This document shows, piece by piece, positions 22,919-34,791 of a stretch of 64,000 nucleotides of DNA. Within the stretch, counting starts at the first letter, position 1; each line of letters starts with the position of its first letter. The notes beneath the pieces were generated by a model. The model was not told the DNA's origin and did no database searches. It saw only the letters and a list, made by a program, of their open reading frames with translations. The stretch is from Clusia tigrina (Eukaryota; Arthropoda; Insecta; Diptera; Clusiidae), in NCBI GenBank assembly GCA_920105625.2, contig OV050032.1, positions 201,526,258 to 201,590,257 on the forward strand, given 5' to 3'. A program made the translations under genes and the position numbers.

Positions 22919-22931
22919 TAACCAGAGTATA
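22919..22931 (+). repeat. 13-bp target-site duplication, right copy
   Basis: TAACCAGAGTATA, the partner of 19862-19874, at the 5'-truncated end of the element. Confidence 0.8.
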
Positions 22932-24089
22932 CAGAGTAAAGAAACTTAAACGTCAAACGGCAAAGCAGCGAAATAAAGCAGAAGGACGTTGTACATGAAT
23001 CCACTGAAAATCGTGGTGAATCCACTCAAAACCGTGATGTGTCTGCTACGGACGCTGGCAGCGAAAAAGAGTTTCTTTGCTCTGTGTTCTCTGGTTGTAA
23101 CCTTACACCATGGCATCCCACGAGATACACGTCATATTGCTTCTAATTGCCCATACCAAGCTATCAAAAAGGATTGCTCTCTTCGACGGGGTGCCCAGAG
23201 TTGTTTATAAGGAAGAGAGGCGTGGCCTTTATTTGAACATCCCCACTTCTTGTGACTGGCTTTGTAGCGTCAATATACTTATTCACCAAGAATTTGGCAT
23301 ATATCCTAAGTTTAAACTCATACCAATAGAGGGCGTGGCTCTCAAAATGTCCCTCCCATTTTTGGTTTAGGGTTTTATACTAGCACTCAGAACCTTCCTG
23401 TGAAGTTCCGTTGCCGATTCTTCACAGGCCCCCAGAATAGAATATTGTCCTACGGCTCCGCGGGGGAGCAAAGTTGTGGGCGTGGCAGTATTAGTAATCT
23501 GCCCATAGAACGTACCATAGTGCGGGCCTAATGTATGCTGCTACTTAGTTCCCATGTCATCATTACGAGGCTAAATTTAAGGGGAGTCCCAAAGTTCGTT
23601 ATATGGGAGGCAAGTCCTTTATCTGCTTCAAGGTCCTTACATGGAGAGAAGGCGTGTCCTTTCTTTTAGGTCCTTATATGGAGAGAAGGCGTGTCCTTTC
23701 TCCAATCAACCCCTTTTCGCAAATGCCTTTATAACGACGACATATGCTTCTCTCCATGCCATTTCGTCCACAAAACTCTTATATACATACATATATGAAT
23801 GAATAAGTGTTTAATAGTGGGCGTGGCAACAAATATATACCACCCACATTTTGCATGGTGTCTCTGGTAGAGCCCACATCTACATAACTACCCAATGACG
23901 TCACTATACCATCAAATGGACCGGAGTCTACTCATATTAAAAAAGATGCCCTCAGTTGCGTATATGGGAGGTAGGCGTGGTCTGTGTCCAAATGGGCTTA
24001 TATAGCGATCTGGTTCTGCCTTTTGATCCAGGCTATAATTTTGCAAAGTTTCATTAAGATCTTTGGAACGGTGCGGAAGAAAAGTGGCC
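22932..24089. other. Unique DNA rich in GGCGTGGC motifs, with a dispersed-repeat-like end
   Basis: GGCGTGGC or GGGCGTGGC occurs near 23220, 23333, 23480 and 23818. A 33-bp block (ggtccttatatggagagaag...) is directly duplicated at about 23631 and 23670. The end (24000-24089, gcaaagtttcattaagatc then the CAGACGGA tract) resembles, on the - strand, a common Drosophila dispersed motif in which GTCCGTCT repeats precede TGAAACTTTGC. No gene seen. Confidence 0.45.
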
Positions 24090-24303
24090 ACAGACGGACA
24101 GATGGACAGACGGACGGACGGATAGATGGACAGATAGATAGATAGACAGATGAACAGAGGGAGAGACGGACAGACGGAGAGACAGACAGACAGATGAACA
24201 GACAGACAGATGAGAGATAGATGGACAGATGGACAGAGAGGCAGATGGACAGACGGAGAGATGGACAGACGGACAGTGGGACAAATGGACAGACGGAGAG
24301 ACG

Positions 24304-24353
<50 letters not shown>

Positions 24354-24619
24354 TGAACAGATGAACAGATGGACAGATGGACAGACAGACAGACAGACAG
24401 ATGAACAGAGAGGCAGATGGACAGACGGAGAGATGGACAGACGGACAGTGGGACAAATGGACAGACAGACAGACAGACAGACAGGCAGACAGACAGATGA
24501 ACAGATGAACAGATGGACAGATGGACAGACAGACAGACAGACAGATGAACAGAGAGGCAGATGGACAGACGGAGAGATGGACAGACGGACAGTGGGACAA
24601 ATGGACAGACGGACAGACG

Positions 24620-24661
<42 letters not shown>

Positions 24662-24863
24662 TGAACAGAGAGGCAGATGGACAGACGGAGAGATGGACAG
24701 ACGGACAGTGGGACAAATGGACAGACAGACAGACAGACAGACAGGCAGACAGACAGATGAACAGATGAACAGATGGACAGATGGACAGACAGACAGACAG
24801 ACAGATGAACAGAGAGGCAGATGGACAGACGGAGAGATGGACAGACGGACAGTGGGACAAATG

Positions 24864-24913
<50 letters not shown>

Positions 24914-25024
24914 TGAACAGATGAACAGATGGACAGATGGACAGACGGACAGTGGGACAAATAGACAGACGGACATACAGACAGATAAGCAGATGAATAG
25001 ACGGATATACGGACAGACGGACAA
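24090..25024 (+). repeat. CAGA/GACGGACA tetranucleotide array with higher-order blocks
   Basis: Nearly pure 4-bp-phase repeat on both strands. A block containing gagaggcagatggacagacg and gacagtgggacaaatgg recurs at about 24241, 24413, 24557, 24673 and 24817; all spacings (172, 144, 116, 144) are multiples of four. Long Cys/Leu/Ser/Val frames on the - strand and Thr/Asp/Arg/Gln frames on the + strand are artefacts. Confidence 0.97.
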
Positions 25025-25617
25025 AATCAAAATTACTCAGTAAGTGATTCTGGTTATATGTAGATACCTGCCACGCCTCCTTCTGGTAGTTGAAAAGCCT
25101 CCTAAACCCCACAAACCTAGCATTACCCTTGTTTCCCCCCTTTTAAGGCCCTTTTCAAGTACCTTTTTAAGGGTAAAGGTTATAAAGATATGAGTTGTGG
25201 GTGTGGCAGTTGTTATTTTCCCACTCACTATGGACCGTATGCATATTATGGTCAAATATTATGTCATTCCATTATCAGGATTAGGAGCGCATCTGCAGTC
25301 ACTTCAAGTGAGATGTTGAGAGTTCCACAGATGGGAGATGGGCGTGTTAATTAATAGATTTTGCCCATATAATTTCGCCAATAGAGTTCCATCTCCTGGT
25401 CACAATTACGACAATTGTTCTTGAAAGATTTGGTGGAATAGTGGTCACAACCAGACTGATAAAAGGGCATGGCTTAAGCGGCTCAGGCAGTGACGCTAAT
25501 CAGGAACACATACGAGTGTGTCCCCAGTTTATAGCAGAGAATAAGACTAAATGGGGAACAAGTTGTTGGAGTCCCAAGCTTCCATAAACTGTAAGAAAGT
25601 ATACACACATGCATATA
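25025..25617. other. Unique DNA, no gene recognised
   Basis: Contains two GGGYRTGGC-type motifs (about 25200, 25471). No coding or element sequence identified. Confidence 0.5.
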
Positions 25618-25646
25618 TAATACATATATACATATATAATACATAT

Positions 25647-25736
<90 letters not shown>

Positions 25737-25760
25737 TATATATGTATATATGTATGTTCA
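25618..25760. repeat. (AT)n microsatellite
   Basis: About 90 bp of pure AT at the centre, flanked by atacata words that make the whole block nearly palindromic. Confidence 0.98.
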
Positions 25761-26279
25761 CAGCTGACACTCCTCTTTAGGGTTGAACTGCATACACTCA
25801 GCATTAACCTTTGTATGACTCGGCCACTTCTCCTCAGACAGACTAATAAACAAATTCTCATTAAAAACACTTCCTTCCACTAAAAACACGACGAAACACC
25901 CTGTTGCAGCGCCATCTAGCGGCGAACAGCTCATACTCAGTGCAACAGTGCAGGCGGTTCGTGCCTCGGCTACAAGAACCAACTTATTATGGTACCATTA
26001 CCGCGGAAGGTTTGAGGAAAAACTGGCACTAGCGGAGTTGCAAACTTGCAATTATAGCGGCATGACTGCTATTTCATATTTATAGAATGTTTCGATTGAT
26101 TTATTATGGATGATGCTATAACACCCTCTCCTACTCAGAAAAAACCATCCCTTAAACATACAGCATACAATATTCGACACTGTTACCATGCCCCAGGAAT
26201 GGACAACGAAAAAATCATTCCTATACAAAAACATATCGAATCATAGATCACGTTAAGACGAATACCCACCCATGTCTCG
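25761..26279. other. Unique DNA with a CTCF-like site
   Basis: Single-copy sequence containing the CTCF-like motif at 25909-25922. No coding evidence. Confidence 0.5.
25909..25922 (-). promoter_or_regulatory. CTCF-type insulator motif
   Basis: CCGCTAGATGGCGC on the - strand agrees with 13 of 14 positions of the CTCF core CCASYAGRKGGCRS; the AGATGGCGC part fits the fly consensus fully. It lies in the desert between the Sox-like gene and the candidate promoter at 62028, so a boundary role is plausible. Confidence 0.5.
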
Positions 26280-26960
26280 ACTATCTCTACTATCCTGTAA
26301 CGTAAAATCCCTACTATCAAAACGACTGGAATCAATTATAGCCAAACGTCTTAACTTGTCCTAACAAAAGAACCGATTATCAATGTCCAGGGCAAGTAGG
26401 CTTTAAGCCAAATAAAGGGACCATAGACGCTCTCCTGTATCTAGACCACCATATCACAAATAAGCCGTCAAAACGAAAGCATATACGAGTATATATCGGT
26501 CCTATCGGTAGATCCCGAAAGAGAATTTGTCAGATTTGCCTGGCACAACTATTGGAGTGGAGGGTGGGCCCAAAAACACCAAGATTTGTGGCACTCCTTT
26601 CGTTCCAAGAGAAAGATACGAGTTCGAGTCAATGGATGGGGTTTCTGAGACGAGGCCTGTATATAATTCCACAGGGATCACCATTGTCGGTGTCCTTATT
26701 TCGGATAGAAACTGTAGAACAATCATTCCAAAGAGATTCTTTAACCACTCCATATACATATGCAGGTGAGGTGACATGTACCTCATCGCAAAAGGTGGCT
26801 TGCACCTCACCAAGTCAGATATGGAAAATCAGCCTCATTTAAATATTGGTTATTCAAGAAATTGACCCGAGCGGGAACTACAAAACCGACTCAGCCAGCT
26901 AGGTCAGACCTCGGTATGCCCATTGCTACATGTAAGCTACTAATGTATAGTATATCCTTA
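26280..26960 (+). mobile_element. I-element-like reverse transcriptase fragment
   Basis: Broken frames give GFKPNKGTIDALLYLDHHI (about 26400-26460), PQGSPLSVSLF (about 26675-26705), a damaged YADD region (about 26760-26780) and MYLIAKGGLHLTKSDMENQ (about 26777-26833). The GFxP...TIDALLYLD and PQGSPLSVxLF blocks resemble I-clade RT. Several frameshifts; about 300 bases missing internally. The 20-bp array starts just after it. Confidence 0.6.
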
Positions 26961-26977
26961 GATGCAGCGAGAAAGTG

Positions 26978-29505
26978 CTGGACAGAAGAAAAAGGTGCGT
27001 CTGAAGGACCAGTGCTGGACTGAAGGAGCAGCTGCTGGACTGAAGGAGCAGTAGCTGGGCTGAAGTAGCAGGTGCTGGACTGAAAGAGCAGTTGCTGGAC
27101 TGAAGGAGCAGGTGCTGGACTGAAGGAGCAGGTGCTGGACTGAAAGAGCAGTGCTGGACTGAAGGAGCAGGTGCTGGACTGAAGGAGCAGGTGCTGGACT
27201 GAAAGAGCAGTGCTGGACTGAAGGAGCAGGTGCTGGACTGAAGGAGCAGGTGCTGGGCTGAAGTAGCAGGTGCTGGACTGAAGGAGCAGTAGCTGGGCTG
27301 AAGTAGCAGGTGATGGACTGAAGGAGTAGTGCTAGAATGAAGGAAAAGGTGCTGGAGTTAAGGAGAAGTGCTGGACTGAAGGAGTAGGTGCTGGACTGAA
27401 AGAGCAGTGCTGGACTGAAAGAGCAGTTGCTGGACTGAAGGAGCAGGTGATGGACTGAAGGAGCAGTAGCTGGACTGAAGGCGCAGTGCTGGACTGAAGT
27501 AGCAGGTGATGGACTGAAGGAGCAGGTGATGGACTGAAGGAAAAGGTGCTGGAGTTAAGGAGAAGTGCTGGACTGAAGGAGTAGGTGCTGGACTGAAGGA
27601 GCAGTAGCTGGACTGAAGTAGCAGGTGATGGACTGAAGGAGCAGTAGCTGGACTGAAGGCGCAGTGCTGGACTGAAGTAGCAGGTGATGGACTGAAGGAG
27701 CAGGTGATGGACTGAAGGAAAAGGTGCTGGAGTTAAGGAGCAGTGCTGGACTGAAGGAACAGGTGCTGGAGTTAAGGAGCAGGCGGTGATCGGAAGGAGC
27801 AGGTGATGGACTGAAGGAGCAGTAGCTGGGCTGAAGTAGCAGGTGATGGACTGAAGGAGTAGTGCTAGAATGAAGGAAAAGGTGCTGGAGTTAAGGAGAA
27901 GTGCTGGACTGAAGGAGTAGGTGCTGGACTGAAGGAGCAGTAGCTGGACTGAAGGAGCAGGTGCTGGACTGAAAGAGCAGTTGCTGGACTGAAGGAGCAG
28001 GTGCTGGACTGAAGGAGCAGGTGCTGGACTGAAAGAGCAGTGCTGGACTGAAGGAGCAGGTGCTGGACTGAAGGAGCAGGTGCTGGACTGAAAGAGCAGT
28101 GCTGGACTGAAGGAGCAGGTGCTGGACTGAAGGAGCAGGTGCTGGACTGAAGGAGCAGTTGCTGGACTGAAGGAGCAGGTGCTGGACTGAAGGAGCAGGT
28201 GCTGGACTGAAGGAGCAGGTGCTGGACTGAAAGAGCAGTGCTGGACTGAAGGAGCAGGTGCTGGGCTGAAGTAGCAGGTGCTGGACTGAAGGAGCAGTTG
28301 CTGGACTGAAGGAGCAGGTGCTGGGCTGAAGTAGCAGGTGCTGGACTGAAGGAGCAGTAGCTGGGCTGAAGTAGCAGGTGATGGACTGAAGGAGTAGTGC
28401 TAGAATGAAGGAAAAGGTGCTGGAGTTAAGGAGAAGTGCTGGACTGAAGGAGTAGGTGCTGGACTGAAAGAGCAGTGCTGGACTGAAGGAGCAGGTGCTG
28501 GAATGAAGGAGCAGTAGCTGGGCTGAAGTAGCAGGTGATGGACTGAAGTAGCAGGTGCTGGGCTGAAGTAGCAGGTGCTGGACTGAAGTAGCAGGTGATG
28601 GACTGAAGGAGCAGTAGCTGGGCTGAAGTAGCAGGTGATGGACTGAAGGAGTAGTGCTAGAATGAAGGAAAAGGTGCTGGAGTTAAGGAGAAGTGCTGGA
28701 CTGAAGGAGTAGGTGCTGGACTGAAAGAGCAGTGCTGGACTGAAAGAGCAGTGCTGGACTGAAGGAGCAGGTGCTGGGCTGAAGTAGCAGGTGCTGGACT
28801 GAAGGAGCAGTTGCTGGACTGAAGGAGCAGGTGCTGGGCTGAAGTAGCAGGTGCTGGACTGAAGTAGCAGGTGATGGACTGAAGGAGCAGTAGCTGGGCT
28901 GAAGTAGCAGGTGATGGACTGAAGGAGTAGTGCTAGAATGAAGGAAAAGGTGCTGGAGTTAAGGAGAAGTGCTGGACTGAAGGAGTAGGTGCTGGACTGA
29001 AAGAGCAGTGCTGGACTGAAGGAGCAGGTGCTGGAATGAAGGAGCAGTAGCTGGGCTGAAGTAGCAGGTGATGGACTGAAGTAGCAGGTGATGGACTGAA
29101 GGAAAAGGTGCTGGAGTTAAGGAGCAGTGCTGGACTGAAGGAACAGGTGCTGGAGTTAAGGAGCAGGCGGTGATCGGAAGGAGCAGGTGCTGAACTGAAG
29201 GAGCAGGTGCTGGGCTGAAGTAGCAGGTGCTGGACTGAAGTAGCAGGTGATGGACTGAAGGAGCAGTAGCTGGGCTGAAGTAGCAGGTGATGGACTGAAG
29301 GAGTAGTGCTAGAATGAAGGAAAAGGTGCTGGAGTTAAGGAGAAGTGCTGGACTGAAGGAGCAGGTGCTGGACTGAAGTAGCAGGTGATGGACTGAAGGA
29401 GCAGTAGCTGGACTGAAGGAGTAGTACTAGAATGAAGGAACAGGTGCTGGACTGAAGGAGTAGGCGCTGGTCTGAAGCGGCAGGTGCTGGACTGAAGTAG
29501 CAGAA
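26978..29505 (+). repeat. 20-bp satellite array (GGTGCTGGACTGAAGGAGCA)
   Basis: About 125 units with 17-20-bp variants. A variant block (gtagtgctagaatgaaggaa, ggtgctggagttaagg, agaagtgctgg) recurs near 27325, 27860, 28395, 28650, 28928 and 29305, marking higher-order duplications of roughly 250-540 bp. Length variants stop any long reading frame. Confidence 0.96.
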
Positions 29506-29539
29506 TTGATAGTAGCTAGAAGAACCTGACCTGATATAA

Positions 29540-30008
29540 CTGTCAAGTGCCCAAAAGATCTATTATCTATAGGTAGGTTAGGCAGGCCGCATCACCTAGA
29601 AAACAGTGACGCCACTTAGACCACCCCAGTTGGGTCCGTTGTGAGCCGCGGGTGCGGGACGTTGCTACGCTTCCCCCCCAGTTGAACCAATCTGAGCCTG
29701 TAAGAAAGCGTAGAGCTCTAACACCTGACTGGCGTAGATTATCCATACTTGTTATGAAGTGGGATCCTAGTAAATGTTCCGTACTTCTAGCAAAAGCTGG
29801 TCATGTATAGAAGGGATGCTGGACCGTTTCCAGTTCCTCCTCGTTCCTGCAGCTGCGACAGAACGTATAAACTCCCATTCTTCTTGCATGATTTCCTATT
29901 AAGCAATGTCCCGTGAGGGCTCCTATTAGAGCCCTAATTTGTAGTCCGTTGAGTCTAATGATATTCTTGCTATAATCTCTAAATAGACCAAGTATAGGTA
30001 GCGTCATA
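29540..30008 (-). mobile_element. LOA-clade 3' fragment (RNase H C-terminal block and tail)
   Basis: On the - strand: IRALIGALTGHCLIGNHARR, then a CRSC...EEELETVQH Cys/His block, then untranslated sequence ending in GCCTAACCTACCTA (about 29567-29583 on the + strand). The TGHC...NH...CRxC order matches the C-terminus of LOA/Baggins-like ORF2. Confidence 0.65.
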
Positions 30009-30029
30009 AGTTTCCTGGGCCCTCGGTAC

Positions 30030-30360
30030 TCATGGTACTAGTTTGGGGATTGCCTCTAACGACTTCTGCAGGAGTTTCATGGACGAGGAGGAACAAAGAG
30101 TCCGTTGAACACCTGTTATGCAAGTGTCCAGCGCTGTCTAGAAGGAGGCGTACTTTCCAGGGTGACCACTTTCAGGACTCTCTAGAAGACATTCCAAATA
30201 AGAAAGTAAGCCCCATCAACTGCCTTATAAAAAGCTCAAGTAGCTGCACTTCTGAAAGGGAAGGGACCAGTGTGTGTCATGTGGCATCACAAAGGGTCAA
30301 TCCTGGCTTAGGTCGTTCTTTGGCGACTGCTCAACCTACCATATTAACAATCGGTGTTCC
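30030..30360 (+). mobile_element. Second LOA-clade 3' fragment, divergently oriented
   Basis: SVEHLLCKCPALSRRRRTFQ and SPINCLIKSS are readable from 30101. The DNA matches 61050-61245 in order (tttccagggtgac, ccatcaactgc, aaaaagctc, cttctgaaaggga). It points away from the 29540-30008 fragment, so two tails of the same clade lie head to head within about 30 bp. Confidence 0.65.
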
Positions 30361-30367
30361 TACTCTG

Positions 30368-30495
30368 GATACTATACTATAAGGACACTATACTATAAGG
30401 ACACTATACTATAAGGATAGTATACTATGAGGATACTATACTATAAGGATACTATACTATAAGGATACTATACTATAAGGATACTATATACAAGA
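30368..30495 (+). repeat. 16-bp tandem repeat (TATACTATAAGGATAC)
   Basis: About eight units with gacac/gatac variants; the half-palindromic agtatac lets neighbouring units pair. Confidence 0.93.
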
Positions 30496-30599
30496 AACCC
30501 ACCAGCTGACCTATAGTAGTATCATATAGTATCATAGTATCATATAGATAGAATCATAGATCATAGTACTCTTGACCACGCCTTCATGGTAATGATTTT

Positions 30600-30787
30600 T
30601 TGTTTGTTTTTTCCATGTCGATACAACACCAGTGGAGTCTCCAATACTCCTTCCCAACTGCATTGGCAATTCACTTCAAGCCAAGAGTTTATCCCTAACG
30701 TTGCTGGTCTCAACTCATCACCGCACCTGCTCCACACATCAGATATACCGACCAGCAGTCACACTTTCACCGCATCGTTTGTTGGCG

Positions 30788-30822
<35 letters not shown>

Positions 30823-31460
30823 GATCTAATGGAAGGCTCAAATTGCCACCAGACACATGCAGATCCACCTTAACTATCTGGAAGTGCTGCTAGCGAACTG
30901 GAGAATGAAGCTCAAAGAATCCAAATGTGCACACGCCACGTTCACTTTGAGCTTTGGAACTTACTCCTCTCTTAAAATAAATGGAGAAAGCATCCCCCAA
31001 ACCGGTGACAACAGGTATTTAGGCATTAATCTTCACCAAAGGGTCACAAGGACCAATCATACAGAAGCTACGAATATCAAGTGAAGATGAAATAAGTCAA
31101 CTTTGTTGGGGTGCAGACAAAAACTCCAATATACCTTCCATAGAATGCCATTGTAAAGCCAAAGTGGTATCCAATTGTGGGGCACAGCATCGTCCTCGCA
31201 TATTGAAACACACCCCAACGCAGTCACTCAACATGCTTAAGGATTATCACGGCAATCACAGGTACACAAACAGCGAAACTATGAACAGAGGATAAAAGTA
31301 CCCAGGATAAGAGAAGAAGTAAGGAAATGCTGCAGAAGGCACTTACAGCAGCTGGTGGACACCACCCGAACACGCAGCCAAGGATCTTATTAACAAATAA
31401 AAGTCATGTGGCTTTAAAAAGGAAAGATGACCTTAACAAAAATTCCTACTCCAGTACTAG
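30600..31460 (+). mobile_element. Jockey-like reverse transcriptase fragment
   Basis: LHTSDIPTSSHTFTASFVGDT (about 30730-30792) sits where jockey RT has its FADDT catalytic box; a (TA)n run (30790-30820) follows. Then IQIHLNYLEVLLANWRMKLK, ESKCAHATF, GDNRYLGINL and GIQLWGTASSSHIE (to about 31200), in the order of jockey RT palm/thumb. Multiple frameshifts and loss of the second Asp show it is dead. Confidence 0.7.
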
Positions 31461-31524
31461 TCTAGGATTTTATGTGAATCTGCAGGGCAACAAGCTTTCA
31501 ATTTTATAGATGAGTCCTTCATTT

Positions 31525-34500
31525 CACAAACTATGTCGAGCATTTTAAAGGGATTTCATCCTCATCCGAACTCAAAATGAGTTATGGACGAGGAAGAGAG
31601 TGGAACATGTCACAAACTATGTCGAGCATTTTAAAGGGATTTCATCCTCATCCGAACTCAAAATGAGTTATGGATGAGGAAGAGAGTGGAACATGTCACA
31701 AACTATGTCGAACATTTTAAAGGGAGTTCATCCTCATCCGAACTCAAAATGAGTTATGGACGAGGAAGAGAGTGGAACATGTCACAAACTATGTCGAGCA
31801 TTTTAAAGGGATTTCATCCTCATCCGAACTCAAAATGAGTTATGGACGAGGAAGAGAGTGGAACATGTCACAAACTATGTCGAGCATTTTAAAGGGATTT
31901 CATCCTCATCCGAACTCAACATGAGTTATGGACGAGGAAGAGAGTGGAACATGTCACAAACTATGTCGAGCATTTTAAAGGGATTTCATCCTCATCCGAA
32001 CTCAAAATGAGTTATGGACGAGGAAGAGAGTGGAACATGTCACAAACTATGTCGAGCACTTTAAAGGGAGTTCATCCTCATCCGAACTCAAAATGAGTTA
32101 TGGACGAGGAAGAGAGTGGAACATGTCACAAACTATGTCGAGCATTTTAAAGGGATTTCATCCTCATCCGAACTCAAAATGAGTTATGGACGAGGAAGAG
32201 AGTGGAACATGTCACAAACTATGTCGAGCATTTTAAAGGGATTTCATCCTCATCCGAACTCAAAATGAGTTATGGATGAGGAAGAGAGTGGAACATGTCA
32301 CAAACTATGTCGAGCATTTTAAAGGGATTTCATCCTCATTCGAACTCCAAATGAGTTATGGACGAGGAAGAGAGTGGAACATGTCACAAACTATGTCGAG
32401 CATTTTAAAGGGATTTCATCCTCATCCGAACTCAAAATGAGTTATGGACGAGGAAGAGAGTGGAACATGTCACAAACTATGTCGAGCAATTTAAAGGGAG
32501 TTCATCCTCATCCGAACTCAAAATGAGTTATGGACGAGGAAGAGAGTGGAACATGTCACAAACTATGTCGAGCATTTTAAAGGGATTTCATCCTCATCCG
32601 AACTCAAAATGAGTTATGGACGAGGAAGAGAGTGGAACATGTCACAAACTATGTCGAGCATTTTAAAGGGATTTCATCCTCATCCGAACTCAAAATGAGT
32701 TATGGATGAGGAAGAGAGTGGAACATGTCACAAACTATGTCGAGCATTTTAAAGGGATTTCATCCTCATTCGAACTCCAAATGAGTTATGGACGAGGAAG
32801 AGAGTGGAACATGTCACAAACTATGTCGAGCATTTTAAAGGGATTTCATCCTCATCCGAACTCAAAATGAGTTATGGATGAGGAAGAGAGTGGAACATGT
32901 CACAAACTATGTCGAGCATTTTAAAGGGATTTCATCCTCATCCGAACTCAAAATGAGTTATGGACGAGGAAGAGAGTGGAACATGTCACAAACTATGTCG
33001 AGCATTTTAAAGGGATTTCATCCTCATCCGAACTCAAAATGAGTTATGGACGAGGAAGAGAGTGGAACATGTCACAAACTATGTCGAGCATTTTAAAGGG
33101 ATTTCATCCTCATCCGAACTCAAAATGAGTTATGGATGAGGAAGAGAGTGGAACATGTCACAAACTATGTCGAGCATTTTAAAGGGATTTCATCCTCATT
33201 CGAACTCCCAATGAGTTATGGATGAGGAAGAGAGTGGAACATGTCACAAACTATGTCGAGCATTTTAAAGGGATTTCATCCTCATCCGAACTCAAAATGA
33301 GTTATGGACGAGGAAGAGAGTGGAACATGTCACAAACTATGTCGAACATTTTAAAGGGAGTTCATCCTCATCCGAACTCAAAATGAGTTATGGACGAGGA
33401 AGAGAGTGGAACATGTCACAAACTATGTCGAGCATTTTAAAGGGATTTCATCCTCATCCGAACTCAAAATGAGTTATGGACGAGGAAGAGAGTGGAACAT
33501 GTCACAAACTATGTCGAGCATTTTAAAGGGATTTCATCCTCATCCGAACTCAAAATGAGTTATGGACGAGGAAGAGAGTGGAACATGTCACAAACTATGT
33601 CGAGCATTTTAAAGGGATTTCATCCTCATCCGAACTCAAAATGAGTTATGGACGAGGAAGAGAGTGGAACATGTCACAAACTATGTCGAGCACTTTAAAG
33701 GGAGTTCATCCTCATCCGAACTCAAAATGAGTTATGGACGAGGAAGAGAGTGGAACATGTCACAAACTATGTCGAGCATTTTAAAGGGATTTCATCCTCA
33801 TCCGAACTCAAAATGAGTTATGGACGAGGAAGAGAGTGGAACATGTCACAAACTATGTCGAGCATTTTAAAGGGATTTCATCCTCATCCGAACTCAAAAT
33901 GAGTTATGGACGAGGAAGAGAGTGGAACATGTCACAAACTATGTCGAGCATTTTAAAGGGATTTCATCCTCATCCGAACTCAAAATGAGTTATGGACGAG
34001 GAAGAGAGTGGAACATGTCACAAACTATGTCGAGCACTTTAAAGGGAGTTCATCCTCATCCGAACTCAAAATGAGTTATGGACGAGGAAGAGAGTGGAAC
34101 ATGTCACAAACTATGTCGAGCATTTTAAAGGGATTTCATCCTCATCCGAACTCAAAATGAGTTATGGACGAGGAAGAGAGTGGAACATGTCACAAACTAT
34201 GTCGAGCATTTTAAAGGGATTTCATCCTCATCCGAACTCAAAATGAGTTATGGATGAGGAAGAGAGTGGAACATGTCACAAACTATGTCGAGCATTTTAA
34301 AGGGATTTCATCCTCATTCGAACTCCCAATGAGTTATGGATGAGGAAGAGAGTGGAACATGTCACAAACTATGTCGAGCATTTTAAAGGGATTTCATCCT
34401 CATCCGAACTCAAAATGAGTTATGGACGAGGAAGAGAGTGGAACATGTCACAAACTATGTCGAGCACTTTAAAGGGAGTTCATCCTCATCCGAACTCAAA

Positions 34501-34791
34501 ATGAGTTATGGACGAGGAAGAGAGTGGAACATGTCACAAACTATGTCGAGCATTTTAAAGGGATTTCATCCTCATCCGAACTCAAAATGAGTTATGGACG
34601 AGGAAGAGAGTGGAACATGTCACAAACTATGTCGAGCATTTTAAAGGGATTTCATCCTCATCCGAACTCAAAATGAGTTATGGACGAGGAAGAGAGTGGA
34701 ACATGTCACAAACTATGTCGAGCATTTTAAAGGAATTTCATCCTCATCCGAACTCAAAATGAGTTATGGATGAGGAAGAGACTGGAACAGC
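31525..34791 (+). repeat. 86-bp satellite array, 38 units, each with a hairpin
   Basis: The unit begins cacaaactatgtcgagcatt and ends gaagagagtggaacatgt. Phase is exact: the variant cgaactcc recurs at 32341, 32771, 33201 and 34319 (5, 5 and 13 units). Each unit contains TCCTCATCC g AACTCA / TGAGTT at GGAYGAGGA, an interrupted 15-bp stem around an AAA loop. Homogeneity is very high, with only a handful of variable sites. Confidence 0.98.

Noticed and set aside
23912..25112. Cys/Leu/Ser/Val-rich frames up to 372 codons
   Set aside because: All three - strand frames of a CAGA/GACGGACA array are open; a low-complexity artefact.
31525..34791. CRISPR-like look of a regularly spaced repeat
   Set aside because: Units are identical over their full 86 bp with no variable spacers, and the DNA is eukaryotic.
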